From the NCBI RefSeq assembly GCF_006385555.1, contig NZ_CP041036.1, forward strand, positions 2,914,001-2,978,000: a DNA stretch of 64,000 bases. Direction: 5' to 3'. Every line of letters starts with the position of its first letter. Within the stretch, counting starts at the first letter, position 1. The DNA comes from Shewanella polaris (GTDB lineage Bacteria > Pseudomonadota > Gammaproteobacteria > Enterobacterales > Shewanellaceae). The translations under genes and the position numbers were made by a program. The notes beneath the pieces are model-generated. The model was not told the DNA's origin and ran no database searches. It saw only the letters and a list, made by a program, of their open reading frames with translations. Positions 45,040-54,332 of this stretch are shown piece by piece.

Positions 45040-47295
45040 TTACAGTGAGCTATAACGTTCGCGTAAACGTTGGCGAACAACTTCAGCAATGGTATTAAAG
45101 AAGAAGGTGAACACGAACAATACAAAGGCAGCTAAGAACAATACGCGATAATGCGTACTACCAATGGCCGACTCAGGCATTTCTACGGCAATGTTTGCCG
45201 CTAAGGTACGCATACCTTCAAATACACTCCACTCAAGGATTGCAGTATTACCGGTTGCCATTAACACAATCATGGTTTCACCCACTGCACGACCTAAGCC
45301 CATCATAATAGCTGAGAAAATACCCGGGCTGGCGGTAAGTAATACCACCTTAGTCAGGGTTTGCCAGTTTGTTGCACCCAGTGCCAAACTGCCGTTTGAT
45401 AAATGACGTGGTACAGAAAAAATCGCATCTTCAGCTATCGAGAATATGGTTGGAATTACCGCAAAGCCCATGGCAATACCCACAACCAGCGCATTACGTT
45501 GGTCGAATGTGATACCTAAATCATTGGTAATAAATTGACGAGTATTGCCGTCAAATAATGCCACTTCAATCACAGGGCTGATTTCAAAGGAGAACCAACC
45601 AATAAATATAATCACCGGCAATAGCATTAGCTCTTGGTAGGTTTCTGGTAAGCGCTGCTTCCATTTTTCTGGCAATTTACTCCAAGCAAATGCGGTGGCA
45701 AGTATTGATGTGGGCAATAACATCAACAACACCACAATGCCGGGCAAATGATCTTCAATCAGTGGCGCTAGCCATAAACCAGCCAAGAAACCCAAAATAA
45801 CTGTCGGTAATGCTTCCATGATTTCAATGGTAGGCTTAACTACATTACGTACTTTTGGTGTCATAAAGTAAGCGGTATAAATCGCACCAGCTATCGCTAA
45901 TGGCGCGGCAAATAGCATAGCGTAAAATGCCGCTTTCATGGTGCCAAATGCCAGTGGCATTAAGCTCAACTTGGCTTCAAAGTCGTCAGAACCAGAAGTG
46001 GACTGCCACACATATTGTGGTTCAGGGTAACCTTCGTACCATACTTTTTCCCACAGTGCGCTCCACGATATTTCTGGATGATCATTTTCAACAGAGAAAA
46101 GGTTAAGTTTGTTATCGGCTTCAATCACCAAGGCATTTGAACGCGGGCTAAAGCCCATTTTACCAGGGTTAGTTAACTGAAATTTCTCGTCGAATAACTC
46201 ACGTTCACTGGTTGTATAAAGCAGTGTTAATTCGCCATCTGCACTCAACACTGCAAAGCTTTTACGATAAAACTCTGTTGCCATTACACTAACAGGAGCA
46301 AGGTCATCAAACTCACGAATCTGCTGATATAAACGACCTTTTTCGCTATTAACTTGGAAGTACTGACTCACAATACCGCTGTCATAACTCACCAATATAG
46401 AGCTTGCTCCGGCAAGCAAATTAACTTGCTTAACTTTAGCGCCGGCTTTATTTACATCGACAACCTGAAGTAACTCAACAGAATCGGCATCGCGAGTGTT
46501 ATAAATAAACAGTTTATTATTTGCACTCAAAATTAGCTGACGATGGTCAGGGGTCATGATTGCTGATATGACATGATTAGGTGCATCGTTAATAAACACT
46601 TCAACTGATGACCACTCAACCTCTTCGGTCATCATGTTTTCTTCGCCTTCTTGGCGATTAAGCTTCCACGCACCGTTTTTGTCTTGATAAGCAAAACTCA
46701 TGCGGCCGTCACTATAATCAAACACCAGATTATATACTGCACCATCACTGTTAATGGTTAACGCCTCTTCGCCCAAGGGGTAACGTAAAGAAGGGGTAAT
46801 CACGCGTTTGTTGTCAGGATAAGTCAGACCAAACTCAATACCCACCACAATGACTTGGCCATTACTGAGTCCTAATGCAAAACGTTGCTCGCTAGGACTA
46901 GATTTTGCACTACTAGTAACAGTGGCGCCTTGTGGTAATTTAGGCGTAAAAGATGAAATGAGCTGACCTGTAATCGACGAGTAAAAATCAACCGAACCCG
47001 ATTCAGTAACCCGGTATAACACTTCATTTTGTTCGTCACTGCCAACCATTAACGTTTTAGCATCAGCATGCTGATAACTAATACTGGTAACTGGCTCTAT
47101 ATGTGCACCATCAAAAATGGGTTTGATGACATACAGCAAATAGAAAAATATTAATAACAATGTGACAAACACTAAGGTGCCGCCAACGGTTACCCCAATC
47201 TCTGCGGCTTTATCCTTAAATGCTCTGCGAGTTGCATGTCTATCAACAAGTAGACTTTTTTCAGCAGAACCAGGTTGATTTACCTGACTTTCCAT
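45040..47295 (-). CDS. pstC: Phosphate ABC transporter permease PstC, long form
   Basis: Membrane subunit of the phosphate importer, 751 aa against about 319 in E. coli. One N-terminal membrane segment (about 36-58) is followed by about 370 residues of beta-rich periplasmic domain with propeller-like repeats (DQLILSANNKLFIYNT-like, VSVMATEFYRKSFAVLSADG), and then the permease domain from about 455 to 740. Permease motifs include TVILGFLAGLWLAPLIED, FSIAEDAIFSVPRHLSNG and the EAA-type LALGATNWQTLTKVVLL. It is the first gene of the operon, about 195 nt downstream of the predicted Pho promoter start. There is no pstS beside it. Confidence 0.94.
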   Translation of the reverse strand: MESQVNQPGSAEKSLLVDRHATRRAFKDKAAEIGVTVGGTLVFVTLLLIFFYLLYVIKPIFDGAHIEPVTSISYQHADAKTLMVGSDEQNEVLYRVTESGSVDFYSSITGQLISSFTPKLPQGATVTSSAKSSPSEQRFALGLSNGQVIVVGIEFGLTYPDNKRVITPSLRYPLGEEALTINSDGAVYNLVFDYSDGRMSFAYQDKNGAWKLNRQEGEENMMTEEVEWSSVEVFINDAPNHVISAIMTPDHRQLILSANNKLFIYNTRDADSVELLQVVDVNKAGAKVKQVNLLAGASSILVSYDSGIVSQYFQVNSEKGRLYQQIREFDDLAPVSVMATEFYRKSFAVLSADGELTLLYTTSERELFDEKFQLTNPGKMGFSPRSNALVIEADNKLNLFSVENDHPEISWSALWEKVWYEGYPEPQYVWQSTSGSDDFEAKLSLMPLAFGTMKAAFYAMLFAAPLAIAGAIYTAYFMTPKVRNVVKPTIEIMEALPTVILGFLAGLWLAPLIEDHLPGIVVLLMLLPTSILATAFAWSKLPEKWKQRLPETYQELMLLPVIIFIGWFSFEISPVIEVALFDGNTRQFITNDLGITFDQRNALVVGIAMGFAVIPTIFSIAEDAIFSVPRHLSNGSLALGATNWQTLTKVVLLTASPGIFSAIMMGLGRAVGETMIVLMATGNTAILEWSVFEGMRTLAANIAVEMPESAIGSTHYRVLFLAAFVLFVFTFFFNTIAEVVRQRLRERYSSL

Positions 47296-47461
47296 TAAGA
47301 ACCTCTAATAATTAATCGATGCCATAATTAGCGCTTTGATTGTGTAGTTTACTGTGCTAACAATAAATATTTATGACCAAATAACTAATATAAATAACTT
47401 ATTTAACTAAGCTAAAAACTCAGTAAAAAAACTAGTATCTGAATAAATGTTTGTAACACAA

Positions 47462-47478
47462 GCGTAAAGCATTTACGC
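47462..47478. repeat. 7-bp inverted repeat in the pst leader
   Basis: GCGTAAA (47462-47468) and TTTACGC (47472-47478) are exact reverse complements with a 3-nt spacer, some 10-30 nt downstream of the predicted pst transcription start. It may be a small leader hairpin or an operator. No regulator can be named. Confidence 0.3.
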
Positions 47479-47495
47479 AATCTTAAGTGGCTGCG

Positions 47496-47529
47496 ATTAT
47501 ATGACGTAAAGATGACAGTTGTGTTACAG
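47496..47529 (-). promoter_or_regulatory. Pho box and -10 element driving pstCAB-phoU
   Basis: On the minus strand CTGTAACACAACTGTCAT (47512-47529) matches the PhoB-binding consensus of two CTGTNAY-type half-sites 11 bp apart. A perfect TATAAT (47496-47501) follows after 10 bp, the spacing typical of Pho promoters, where PhoB replaces the -35 contact. Transcription would start near 47490. A third, weaker half-site (ACGTCAT) lies between. The box also sits just 26 bp upstream of gcvR on the other strand, so PhoB could affect both. Confidence 0.82.
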
Positions 47530-47554
47530 CCAATATTAATAGGAGAAATATCGT

Positions 47555-48061
47555 ATGATGCGTTACCTTATCACTCTGCAAGCTCCTGATAGAAAAGGTT
47601 TAGTCGAACAAATAGCTAATGTTGTTAGTCGACATAATGGCAACTGGTTAGACTCAGAAATGCGTCATATAGACGGTATTTTTGCAGCAATATTACAGTT
47701 AGAAGTGCCTGCACTTAAGTGGGATCAATTAATTGATGCTTTAGAATGCATTGACGGATTAACCTTAACTTTTGCAAAAACTAGCTTAAGTGCTAAGCCA
47801 ATCAAGCATCTGCATTACAACTTAGTTGCATATGACCGCCCAGGAATTGTGTTACATATTTCTAATAAAATGAATGAACTAGGTATCAATATTGAACAGT
47901 TTAGTAGCCAATATGAAACGGCTAGTCACACCGGTATTGCATTATTTAGAGCCACCATGGCCTTGGGCTTAACCGATCCTAATCAAGAAGAGAAAATTAC
48001 AGCATCACTTTATGAAATGGGTGATGATGTTGTATTAGATAAGCTCAATAAACCAACCTGA
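47555..48061 (+). CDS. gcvR: Glycine cleavage system transcriptional repressor GcvR (two ACT domains)
   Basis: Cytoplasmic protein that binds GcvA and turns it into a repressor of the gcvTHP operon when glycine is scarce. The 168 aa form two ACT domains: MMRYLITLQAPDRKGLVEQI at the start and HLHYNLVAYDRPGIVLHISN near residue 89. GGAGAAATATCGT precedes two adjacent ATGs (47555 and 47558), and either could be used. It is divergent from pstC, with the Pho promoter in between. GcvR-like ACT proteins form several subgroups, so the symbol is likely rather than certain. Confidence 0.82.
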   Translation: MMRYLITLQAPDRKGLVEQIANVVSRHNGNWLDSEMRHIDGIFAAILQLEVPALKWDQLIDALECIDGLTLTFAKTSLSAKPIKHLHYNLVAYDRPGIVLHISNKMNELGINIEQFSSQYETASHTGIALFRATMALGLTDPNQEEKITASLYEMGDDVVLDKLNKPT

Positions 48062-48203
48062 GTTAATTTTAAAAACCTGAATTATTCAACGTTTTACCAA
48101 TCTACTTAACCATTAACCCAAGGTGGAGCCAAATTAAGCCTAAAATCCGTTTTCATCATCTGCTAAACTGCCACAAAATAATGATGATAAAAATGGATTG
48201 ACC

Positions 48204-49025
48204 ATGTTTGGAACGCTATCAAAACTGAAAACCCACCTCAATGATAACCATGAGGTGGAGTATCATTTACCTGTAGGTGAAGCGCGCTTAGCCCTTAACC
48301 CGCTTATAGGTAAGTCATTAACCATGGTTCACACGGGTAATATTTTTTGCAGCAACTGCGGTAAAAAAACTAAAAAAAGTTATTCTCAGGGTCATTGTTA
48401 CGTATGCATGACAAAACTGGCCAGTTGCGACCTGTGCATTATGAAACCTGAAACATGCCACTTTGATCAAGGTACTTGCCGTGAACCAGAATGGGCCATG
48501 TCAAATTGCTTTGTTCCTCACTATGTCTATTTGTCTAATACTTCAGGTATTAAAGTGGGTATTACTCGCTACACCCAAATTCCAACTCGTTGGATAGACC
48601 AAGGCGCAACTCAAGGTTTACCTATTTTTAAAGTGTCGACCCGTAAAATGTCGGGCTTAATCGAAATTGAATTAGCCAAATTTATTAACGATAAAACCCA
48701 TTGGCAAGCCATGCTTAAAGGCAATAATGATGATATCGATCTCATCGAACAAGCTGGCCAACTTATCCCATTAATTGAAGATAAATTACAAGCCCTAGCT
48801 GCTGAATATCAAGACATTGTCATTGAACGTCTTGATGCAAACATCCAAGCCATTAGCTACCCTATTACGCAATTTCCTGTCAAAGTGAAATCGCATAATT
48901 TTGATAAAATTGCTGAAGTGACAGGTATCTTGCAAGGTATTAAAGGGCAATATTTAATCTTTGATACTGGCGTAATTAATATCCGAAAATTTAGCTCTTA
49001 TGAAGTGGAAGTCAACCACGATTAA
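48204..49025 (+). CDS. DUF2797 family protein with Cys-rich zinc-ribbon region
   Basis: About 273 aa from the ATG at 48204 (TTG 48198 also possible). Near residue 46 comes IFCSNCGKKTKKSYSQGHC, then CYVCMTKLASCDLCIMKPET, a set of CxxC pairs fit for zinc binding. Then HYVYLSNTSGIKVGITRYTQ and IPTRWIDQGATQGLPIF resemble the GIY-YIG-like core seen in DUF2797 proteins. The function is unknown; nucleic-acid binding is likely. The gene ends 18 bp before a bidirectional terminator. Confidence 0.82.
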   Translation: MFGTLSKLKTHLNDNHEVEYHLPVGEARLALNPLIGKSLTMVHTGNIFCSNCGKKTKKSYSQGHCYVCMTKLASCDLCIMKPETCHFDQGTCREPEWAMSNCFVPHYVYLSNTSGIKVGITRYTQIPTRWIDQGATQGLPIFKVSTRKMSGLIEIELAKFINDKTHWQAMLKGNNDDIDLIEQAGQLIPLIEDKLQALAAEYQDIVIERLDANIQAISYPITQFPVKVKSHNFDKIAEVTGILQGIKGQYLIFDTGVINIRKFSSYEVEVNHD

Positions 49026-49042
49026 TATCAATATTGTTGAAT

Positions 49043-49070
49043 AAAAAAGACGCAAACAGCGTCTTTTTTT
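49043..49070 (+). terminator. Bidirectional intrinsic terminator
   Basis: AAAAAAGACGC (49043-49053) and GCGTCTTTTTT (49059-49069) pair around AAACA, with a T run on each strand. It separates the DUF2797 gene and the convergent lipoprotein gene and can serve both. Confidence 0.88.
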
Positions 49071-49087
49071 ATGTACAAAAGCCGTAT

Positions 49088-49648
49088 TTAAGCTTGTGGA
49101 ATATCATTTAACATCATTGTAATCAGCGCATCAAATCGAGCTTCTCGTTCTTCAAGTATACGATCTGGCTCGGTAAACCCTTGCGCTAAAACACGCCAAA
49201 ATGGCAAGTTAACTCTGGGATTGAAAAAGGCGATCAAGACGGACCCCTTCTCATAATTACCATTAACATCTTGGGTATACAAACCGGGTACTAACCCGAC
49301 TTTAGCGAGGATCTCTGTATCACTCATTTCTGACTCGAGTGCCATACCAAACCCAACAATCATTTGTGGCGAATCATTAATCGATACTAACTGATAGCCT
49401 TTGTTAGCCATTAATTTATTGACTGAACTGATTAATTGTTTGCGTAAAACGTCTTCATCCATCTTATTGGCTGTATGCACAACAAACATGGTTTCATGCC
49501 AAGCGTACGTTTTTGATAACGTAGATAAATCACCACTAGCCACGATAGTAATACGGTTATTGGGTGTTGTACTCACTGTATTTGTTGTACAAGCAGTTAA
49601 CAGCACTATGCTAAGGAAAAAAATAATTTTACTTAGGTTTCTTAACAT
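49088..49648 (-). CDS. DUF4136 family lipoprotein
   Basis: A 186-aa envelope lipoprotein. The lipobox is LSIVLLTAC, with the lipidated Cys at about residue 20. The rest matches DUF4136: ASGDLSTLSKTYAWHETMF, LISSVNKLMANKGYQLVS, and QMIVGFGMALESEMSDTE. The family is found in Proteobacteria and Bacteroidetes, with unknown function. It is convergent to the DUF2797 gene across a shared terminator. Confidence 0.82.
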   Translation of the reverse strand: MLRNLSKIIFFLSIVLLTACTTNTVSTTPNNRITIVASGDLSTLSKTYAWHETMFVVHTANKMDEDVLRKQLISSVNKLMANKGYQLVSINDSPQMIVGFGMALESEMSDTEILAKVGLVPGLYTQDVNGNYEKGSVLIAFFNPRVNLPFWRVLAQGFTEPDRILEEREARFDALITMMLNDIPQA

Positions 49649-49832
49649 AAAAGAATTTCCTATTTATTAGTTTGTTTTAAACCTTATCGATATAATGTTT
49701 AAGCTACCCCGTTCAACTTGAGATAACAATCTTTAGTTTAATTATAAATTAGCGAACAATTAATATTAGATTGTCATAGCATTAACCGTTAAAATGCCAA
49801 CAATTTTTAATGAGACTAGGACTAAATACAAC

Positions 49833-50438
49833 ATGGAATTGGTATTTGCAATAGCATTATTTGCATTTTCTGCCGGCATAACCCCCGGCCCAAATAACAT
49901 CATGTTAATGACTTCTGGTGTGAATTTTGGCATAAAACGCAGTATTCCACACTTACTAGGCATCAGCTTAGGCTTTCCGACAATGATATTGGCGGTAGGA
50001 CTTGGATTAAGCGCAATATTTAAAGCCTACCCAATAATCCACACAGTAATTAAAGTAGTCGGCATAACTTACTTGCTGTATTTGTCATGGTTAATTGCTA
50101 ACAGCAGCAGTAAAATGGAAGGCAAACAAGTCAGCAAACCGTTTAGCTTTATTCAAGCTGCTGCATTTCAATGGGTAAACCCAAAGGGGTGGATTATGGC
50201 TGTCGGTGCTATTGCCACTTTCACCTCGGTGCAACAAGAACTCAACGGCCAAGTGATCACTATTGCAAGCGTGTTTTTATGTGTGGCATTCCCCTGCGCG
50301 ATTGTCTGGCTTGGGTTTGGCGTAGCATTAAAGCGTCTACTTAAAAATGATCGTCAACAGCGTATTTTTAATGTCACAATGGCTTTATTATTAGTGGCAT
50401 CTATTATCCCAATGATGTTGCCACCTACAGCACGTTGA
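49833..50438 (+). CDS. LysE family amino-acid exporter
   Basis: About 201 aa from the ATG at 49833 (MELVFAIALFAFS); an upstream start at 49794 would add 13 polar residues the family lacks. It has six hydrophobic segments, the family motif AGITPGPNNIMLMTSGVNFG near residue 13 and FQWVNPKGWIMAVGA near 125. LysE/RhtB proteins export amino acids; the substrate here is unknown. It is followed after 28 bp by the DUF1415 gene, so the two may be cotranscribed. Confidence 0.86.
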   Translation: MELVFAIALFAFSAGITPGPNNIMLMTSGVNFGIKRSIPHLLGISLGFPTMILAVGLGLSAIFKAYPIIHTVIKVVGITYLLYLSWLIANSSSKMEGKQVSKPFSFIQAAAFQWVNPKGWIMAVGAIATFTSVQQELNGQVITIASVFLCVAFPCAIVWLGFGVALKRLLKNDRQQRIFNVTMALLLVASIIPMMLPPTAR

Positions 50439-50466
50439 TGAATTTAATAGGGTTAAAGGCTAATTA

Positions 50467-51036
50467 ATGGAACAACATGAATGTCTTATCCACACTGAAA
50501 TGTGGGTAAAAGATGTCATTATGAAATACAATATATGCCCTTTTGCCCGCCGAGAAGTCGAACGTGCCAGTATTCGTTATGTTGCCATTGAAGACACTAA
50601 AATAAAGGCTGTTTTAAAGGCGTTATTGGCAGAATGTCAATACCTAGATAATAACCCTGAAACAGAAACTACGTTATTTATTTTACCGCGCGGTTTTGAA
50701 GGCTTTTATGCTTATCTAGATTTAGTTGATGATGCAACAGCGTTATTATCTGAACAAGATTATGATGGCGTGTACCAGTTAGCCACCTTTCATCCAGACT
50801 ATTGTTTTGATGGCGAACCACAAGACAGTGCAGCTAATTTTACCAATCGTTCGCCCTATCCTACTCTGCATATTATCCGCGAAGTCAGCATGGAAATAGC
50901 ATTGGCAAGCTATACCGACCCAGAATCCATTCCAGAGCGAAACATTGCTTTTGCTGAACGTAAAGGCAGCGATTTTTTTGTTCAGTTATTGCAGCATTGC
51001 ACTAAAGATATATCAAAAGTAACAGGCGATAAATAA
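50467..51036 (+). CDS. DUF1415 family protein
   Basis: A 189-aa cytoplasmic protein matching DUF1415: WVKDVIMKYNICPFARREVE near residue 13, TTLFILPRGFEGFYAYLDLV, VYQLATFHPDYCFDGEPQDS and NFTNRSPYPTLHIIREVSME. Cys in ICPFA and the FHPDYCF stretch are conserved in the family. The function is unknown. It is downstream of the LysE gene and ends 6 bp before the convergent hydrolase gene. Confidence 0.85.
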   Translation: MEQHECLIHTEMWVKDVIMKYNICPFARREVERASIRYVAIEDTKIKAVLKALLAECQYLDNNPETETTLFILPRGFEGFYAYLDLVDDATALLSEQDYDGVYQLATFHPDYCFDGEPQDSAANFTNRSPYPTLHIIREVSMEIALASYTDPESIPERNIAFAERKGSDFFVQLLQHCTKDISKVTGDK

Positions 51037-51042
51037 CGGTTA

Positions 51043-51858
51043 TTAGTTTGATTGTAAGTCTACACAAAAATCACTGATAAGCCGTGGCCAATCATTAACA
51101 TCATCCATCGAATGAGCAATATGTAGCGTGGAAAGAGGTAATGCCTTTTTAAGTTCTATTGCGGTATCGACGGGGTGCGCTTCATCGTCTTGCCAAGCTA
51201 GAATTAACGTTGGAATTGAAATGGTCCCAAGTTGCTTTTTGCTCGGTAAGTCATTCATTGCGGCTGCGCGAAATAGTTGGTCAAGCGTGTGACGGGTCAT
51301 CAATTTCAATCCGTCTAATATGCCGAGCACGCTGTGTTGATGGGCATCAACCAACCAGCTTGGAAGCATTTTATCTAAATGTTTAGCATTTATTTTAGCT
51401 AAACCTTTACCGCCCCATATTCGTGCCGCTTTAGCCATTTTATGATAATCGTCAACTTTTTCTGCCCGAGTTTGCCATGCTGTTGGCGGCGTCATCAAAA
51501 TCAATCCTTTGACCTTTTGTGGATATTTCAATGCGGCATACAAACTAGTGGCACACCCCATTGATTGACCGCCTAAAACGAGCTCTGATGGTGCGTTAAA
51601 ATGAGTAGCGACACTTATCATATCTTTCGCCATTTCTGGCCATAAATAATCTTCGACACACTTACCCGCTGAAGATAAGCCATGACCTATGGCATCATAA
51701 CGGATTAGCTGCAATTTTTTGGGGAATCGATGCCAAGCATATAAACCAATCGCATCTTCACTTTGAATACTGCCGGTTAATCCATGAGCCCAGATAAGGG
51801 ATTGCCCTTTACCGCTAATGGAACAATTATACTGATTAATATTAAATTGCTCTGTCAT
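51043..51858 (-). CDS. Alpha/beta hydrolase of unknown substrate
   Basis: A 271-aa cytoplasmic protein. Oxyanion region LIWAHGLTGSIQSED near residue 22, nucleophile elbow LGGQSMGCATSLYAAL with Ser near 98, acidic residue near LILAWQDDEAHP (about 220) and His in LHIAHSMDDVNDWP near 252. There is no signal peptide. It follows the small unknown gene by 24 bp and could be cotranscribed with it. The substrate cannot be read; esterase or acyl hydrolase activity is the default guess. Confidence 0.78.
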   Translation of the reverse strand: MTEQFNINQYNCSISGKGQSLIWAHGLTGSIQSEDAIGLYAWHRFPKKLQLIRYDAIGHGLSSAGKCVEDYLWPEMAKDMISVATHFNAPSELVLGGQSMGCATSLYAALKYPQKVKGLILMTPPTAWQTRAEKVDDYHKMAKAARIWGGKGLAKINAKHLDKMLPSWLVDAHQHSVLGILDGLKLMTRHTLDQLFRAAAMNDLPSKKQLGTISIPTLILAWQDDEAHPVDTAIELKKALPLSTLHIAHSMDDVNDWPRLISDFCVDLQSN

Positions 51859-51882
51859 GGTGGGAGCTCCTAATGAGTTGGC

Positions 51883-52254
51883 TTATCCTTTTACAATTTC
51901 AATCAACCTATTAATGAATAATGTAATTGAATCTGTAGTATCAAACTCAAATGCTAAACCGTAGTGGGTTAACGTTTCATTTAAGCCTTTGTTTTTACGT
52001 GTTGGGAATCGGGTCATTTGAGCATTGTGATAGTAATCATACTTTGCACGTACACCATCAATAGTCACTAATTCTGTCGAAAAAATTTCAAAGGCTGGAC
52101 GGATAATCAATAACGGTGTTTTACCGTCAACATGCAAATAAACAGGTTCTTTTAACTCAGGCAACATGTATTCGGTAACATTCTTTATATTAAAATTAGT
52201 ACGACATTGCAGTTCATTCAAGGTTGATGCGATTTGTTCAAGGGTAATGCTCAT
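51883..52254 (-). CDS. Hypothetical protein, 123 aa
   Basis: Small soluble protein with no family recognised. It has a start at 52254 (MSITLEQIASTLNEL) after a plausible upstream region, alternating beta and helical stretches such as PVYLHVDGKTPLLIIRPAFE and GLAFEFDTTDSITLFINRLI, and no signal peptide or membrane segment. Codon use looks like the neighbours and it lies in line with the minus-strand hydrolase gene, so it is probably real. Confidence 0.6.
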   Translation of the reverse strand: MSITLEQIASTLNELQCRTNFNIKNVTEYMLPELKEPVYLHVDGKTPLLIIRPAFEIFSTELVTIDGVRAKYDYYHNAQMTRFPTRKNKGLNETLTHYGLAFEFDTTDSITLFINRLIEIVKG

Positions 52255-52334
52255 AAAATAGATGCCTGTTCAGGATAATGTCATTGATTTATAACGCTAG
52301 AGTATAGGGTCTTGCTGAATAAATAAAAACAAAA

Positions 52335-52358
52335 AGCCCCGAACATTTGTTCAGGGCT
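52335..52358 (-). terminator. Intrinsic terminator after ybiT
   Basis: AGCCCCGAAC (52335-52344) and GTTCAGGGCT (52349-52358) form a 10-bp stem with a single wobble pair and a 4-nt loop. On the minus strand it is followed by TTTTTGTTTTT. It lies 56 bp after the ybiT stop. Confidence 0.85.
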
Positions 52359-52413
52359 AATAGTGTTAATGCGTTGGTATTGACTATAACGGCTATTGAT
52401 TGTTAAAGAAGAA

Positions 52414-54006
52414 TTACGCTTCGATACCTTTACTTGCCAAAAATTCGTCATAAGTACCTTTGAAGTCATTAATCCCTGTTGGGGTAACTTCAAGAATACG
52501 GGTGGCCAATGATGATACGAATGCACGGTCGTGCGAGACGAACATTAATGTACCTTCGTATTTTTCTAACGCGTTGTTTAATGACTCAATCGATTCCATG
52601 TCCATGTGGTTGGTTGGTTCGTCGAGTAATAAAATGTTTGGTTTTTGCATGATAAGTTTACCGAAATACATACGGCCTTTCTCACCACCAGATAATACTT
52701 TAACAGACTTCTTAATGTCGTCAGAACCAAACAACATACGGCCTAAAATACCGCGTACTGATTGGTCATCGTCATTTTCTTTGCGCCATTGACTCATCCA
52801 TTCGAATAAAGTCATATCATTAGCAAAATCAGCTTCATGATCCTGAGCATAGTAACCTATATTGGCATTTTCAGACCAATTAATGGTTCCTTCGTCTTGT
52901 GGGATATCATGCACTAACGTACGTAACAAGGTGGTTTTACCCACACCGTTCTGCCCCAAAATAGCAATGCGCTCACCGACTTCAACCATTAGATTAAGCT
53001 TGCTAAACAATGGCGTGTCGTAACCTTTAGCAAGGTTTTCAACGATGAGTGCATTACGGAACAATTTCTTTTCTTGTTCGAAACGAATAAACGGGTTAAC
53101 ACGACTTGATGCTTTAATATCATCTAGCTTAATTTTATCAATTTGCTTAGCGCGTGACGTGGCTTGTTTGGCTTTCGATGCGTTAGCCGAGAAACGTGCG
53201 ACGAAGGTTTGCAACTCGGCAATTTGAGCTTTCTTCTTGGCGTTGTCACTCATTAAACGTTCACGTGATTGCTGTGCAGCCATCATGTATTCGTCATAGT
53301 TACCTGGGAACAAACGCAATTCACCGTAATCTAAGTCAGCCATGTGTGTACATACTGAATTTAAAAAGTAACGGTCATGGGAAATAATAATCATGGTACT
53401 GTTACGTTGATTCAACATATCTTGTAACCAGCGAATAGTATCGATGTCCAAGTTGTTGGTTGGTTCGTCGAGTAACAGTAGATCTGGATCTGAGAATAAT
53501 GCTTGTGCCAATAACACCCGCAGTTTAAAACCCGGCGCAATTTCGCTCATCAGTCCGAAGTGTTGCTCTATGTCAATACCGACACCTAACAATAAGTCAC
53601 CAGCACGAGATTCTGACGTGTATCCGTCCATCTCAGCAAATTCCATCTCAAGTTCTGACACTTTAATACCGTCTTCTTCACTCATTTCAGGTAAAGAATA
53701 AATACGGTCACGCTCTTGCTTCACCTTCCACAACTCGCGGTGACCCATGATCACAGTGTCTACAACAGAAAACGCTTCGTATGCAAACTGGTCTTGGTTT
53801 AATTTACCCATACGTTCATTAACATCTAATGAGACGTTACCGCTTGATGGCTCTAAATCACCGGCAAGGATTTTCATAAAGGTGGATTTACCACAACCAT
53901 TCGCGCCAATTAAACCGTAGCGATTACCGCCACCAAATTTGACTGAGAGATTTTCAAACAGTGGCTTAGCGCCAAACTGCATCGTGATGTTAGCTGTTGT
54001 AATCAA
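52414..54006 (-). CDS. ybiT: ABC-F family ATPase YbiT
   Basis: Translation-associated ABC-F protein with two ATP-binding cassettes and no membrane part. It matches E. coli YbiT across about 530 aa: [20 protein letters not shown], Walker [33 protein letters not shown], then Walker [31 protein letters not shown] and [15 protein letters not shown]. The best start is TTG at 54006 (giving [12 protein letters not shown]) with GGAA upstream; the ATG at 54048 adds 14 residues foreign to the family. It is monocistronic, with a good terminator. Confidence 0.95.
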   Translation of the reverse strand: MITTANITMQFGAKPLFENLSVKFGGGNRYGLIGANGCGKSTFMKILAGDLEPSSGNVSLDVNERMGKLNQDQFAYEAFSVVDTVIMGHRELWKVKQERDRIYSLPEMSEEDGIKVSELEMEFAEMDGYTSESRAGDLLLGVGIDIEQHFGLMSEIAPGFKLRVLLAQALFSDPDLLLLDEPTNNLDIDTIRWLQDMLNQRNSTMIIISHDRYFLNSVCTHMADLDYGELRLFPGNYDEYMMAAQQSRERLMSDNAKKKAQIAELQTFVARFSANASKAKQATSRAKQIDKIKLDDIKASSRVNPFIRFEQEKKLFRNALIVENLAKGYDTPLFSKLNLMVEVGERIAILGQNGVGKTTLLRTLVHDIPQDEGTINWSENANIGYYAQDHEADFANDMTLFEWMSQWRKENDDDQSVRGILGRMLFGSDDIKKSVKVLSGGEKGRMYFGKLIMQKPNILLLDEPTNHMDMESIESLNNALEKYEGTLMFVSHDRAFVSSLATRILEVTPTGINDFKGTYDEFLASKGIEA

Positions 54007-54332
54007 AATGAAATTCCAAATCGTGTTGTGTGTTAAAGCCCATATCAAATTATTGTTTATTCACTCGAGTTAACGTATGTATGACTCAAGCCAGCACTTA
54101 AACAAATGCTTAAAAAAATACTAATGAGATTAAAACGGGCATACGGCATTGCCGAAAGGGTCGTTATAAAGCGCGACATTGTAAGGATTTCTGGTCTATT
54201 TATCAACCTAAACTGGACCTATATCTCTAACCTCCATACTTTAATGAAGGTTAGATCATAACAGCCTAGAAGTTAAGACGAAGTCCGCCCTAGCCTCTAG
54301 ACTTTATCACTTTTTATCATATTTGAGCTTTG

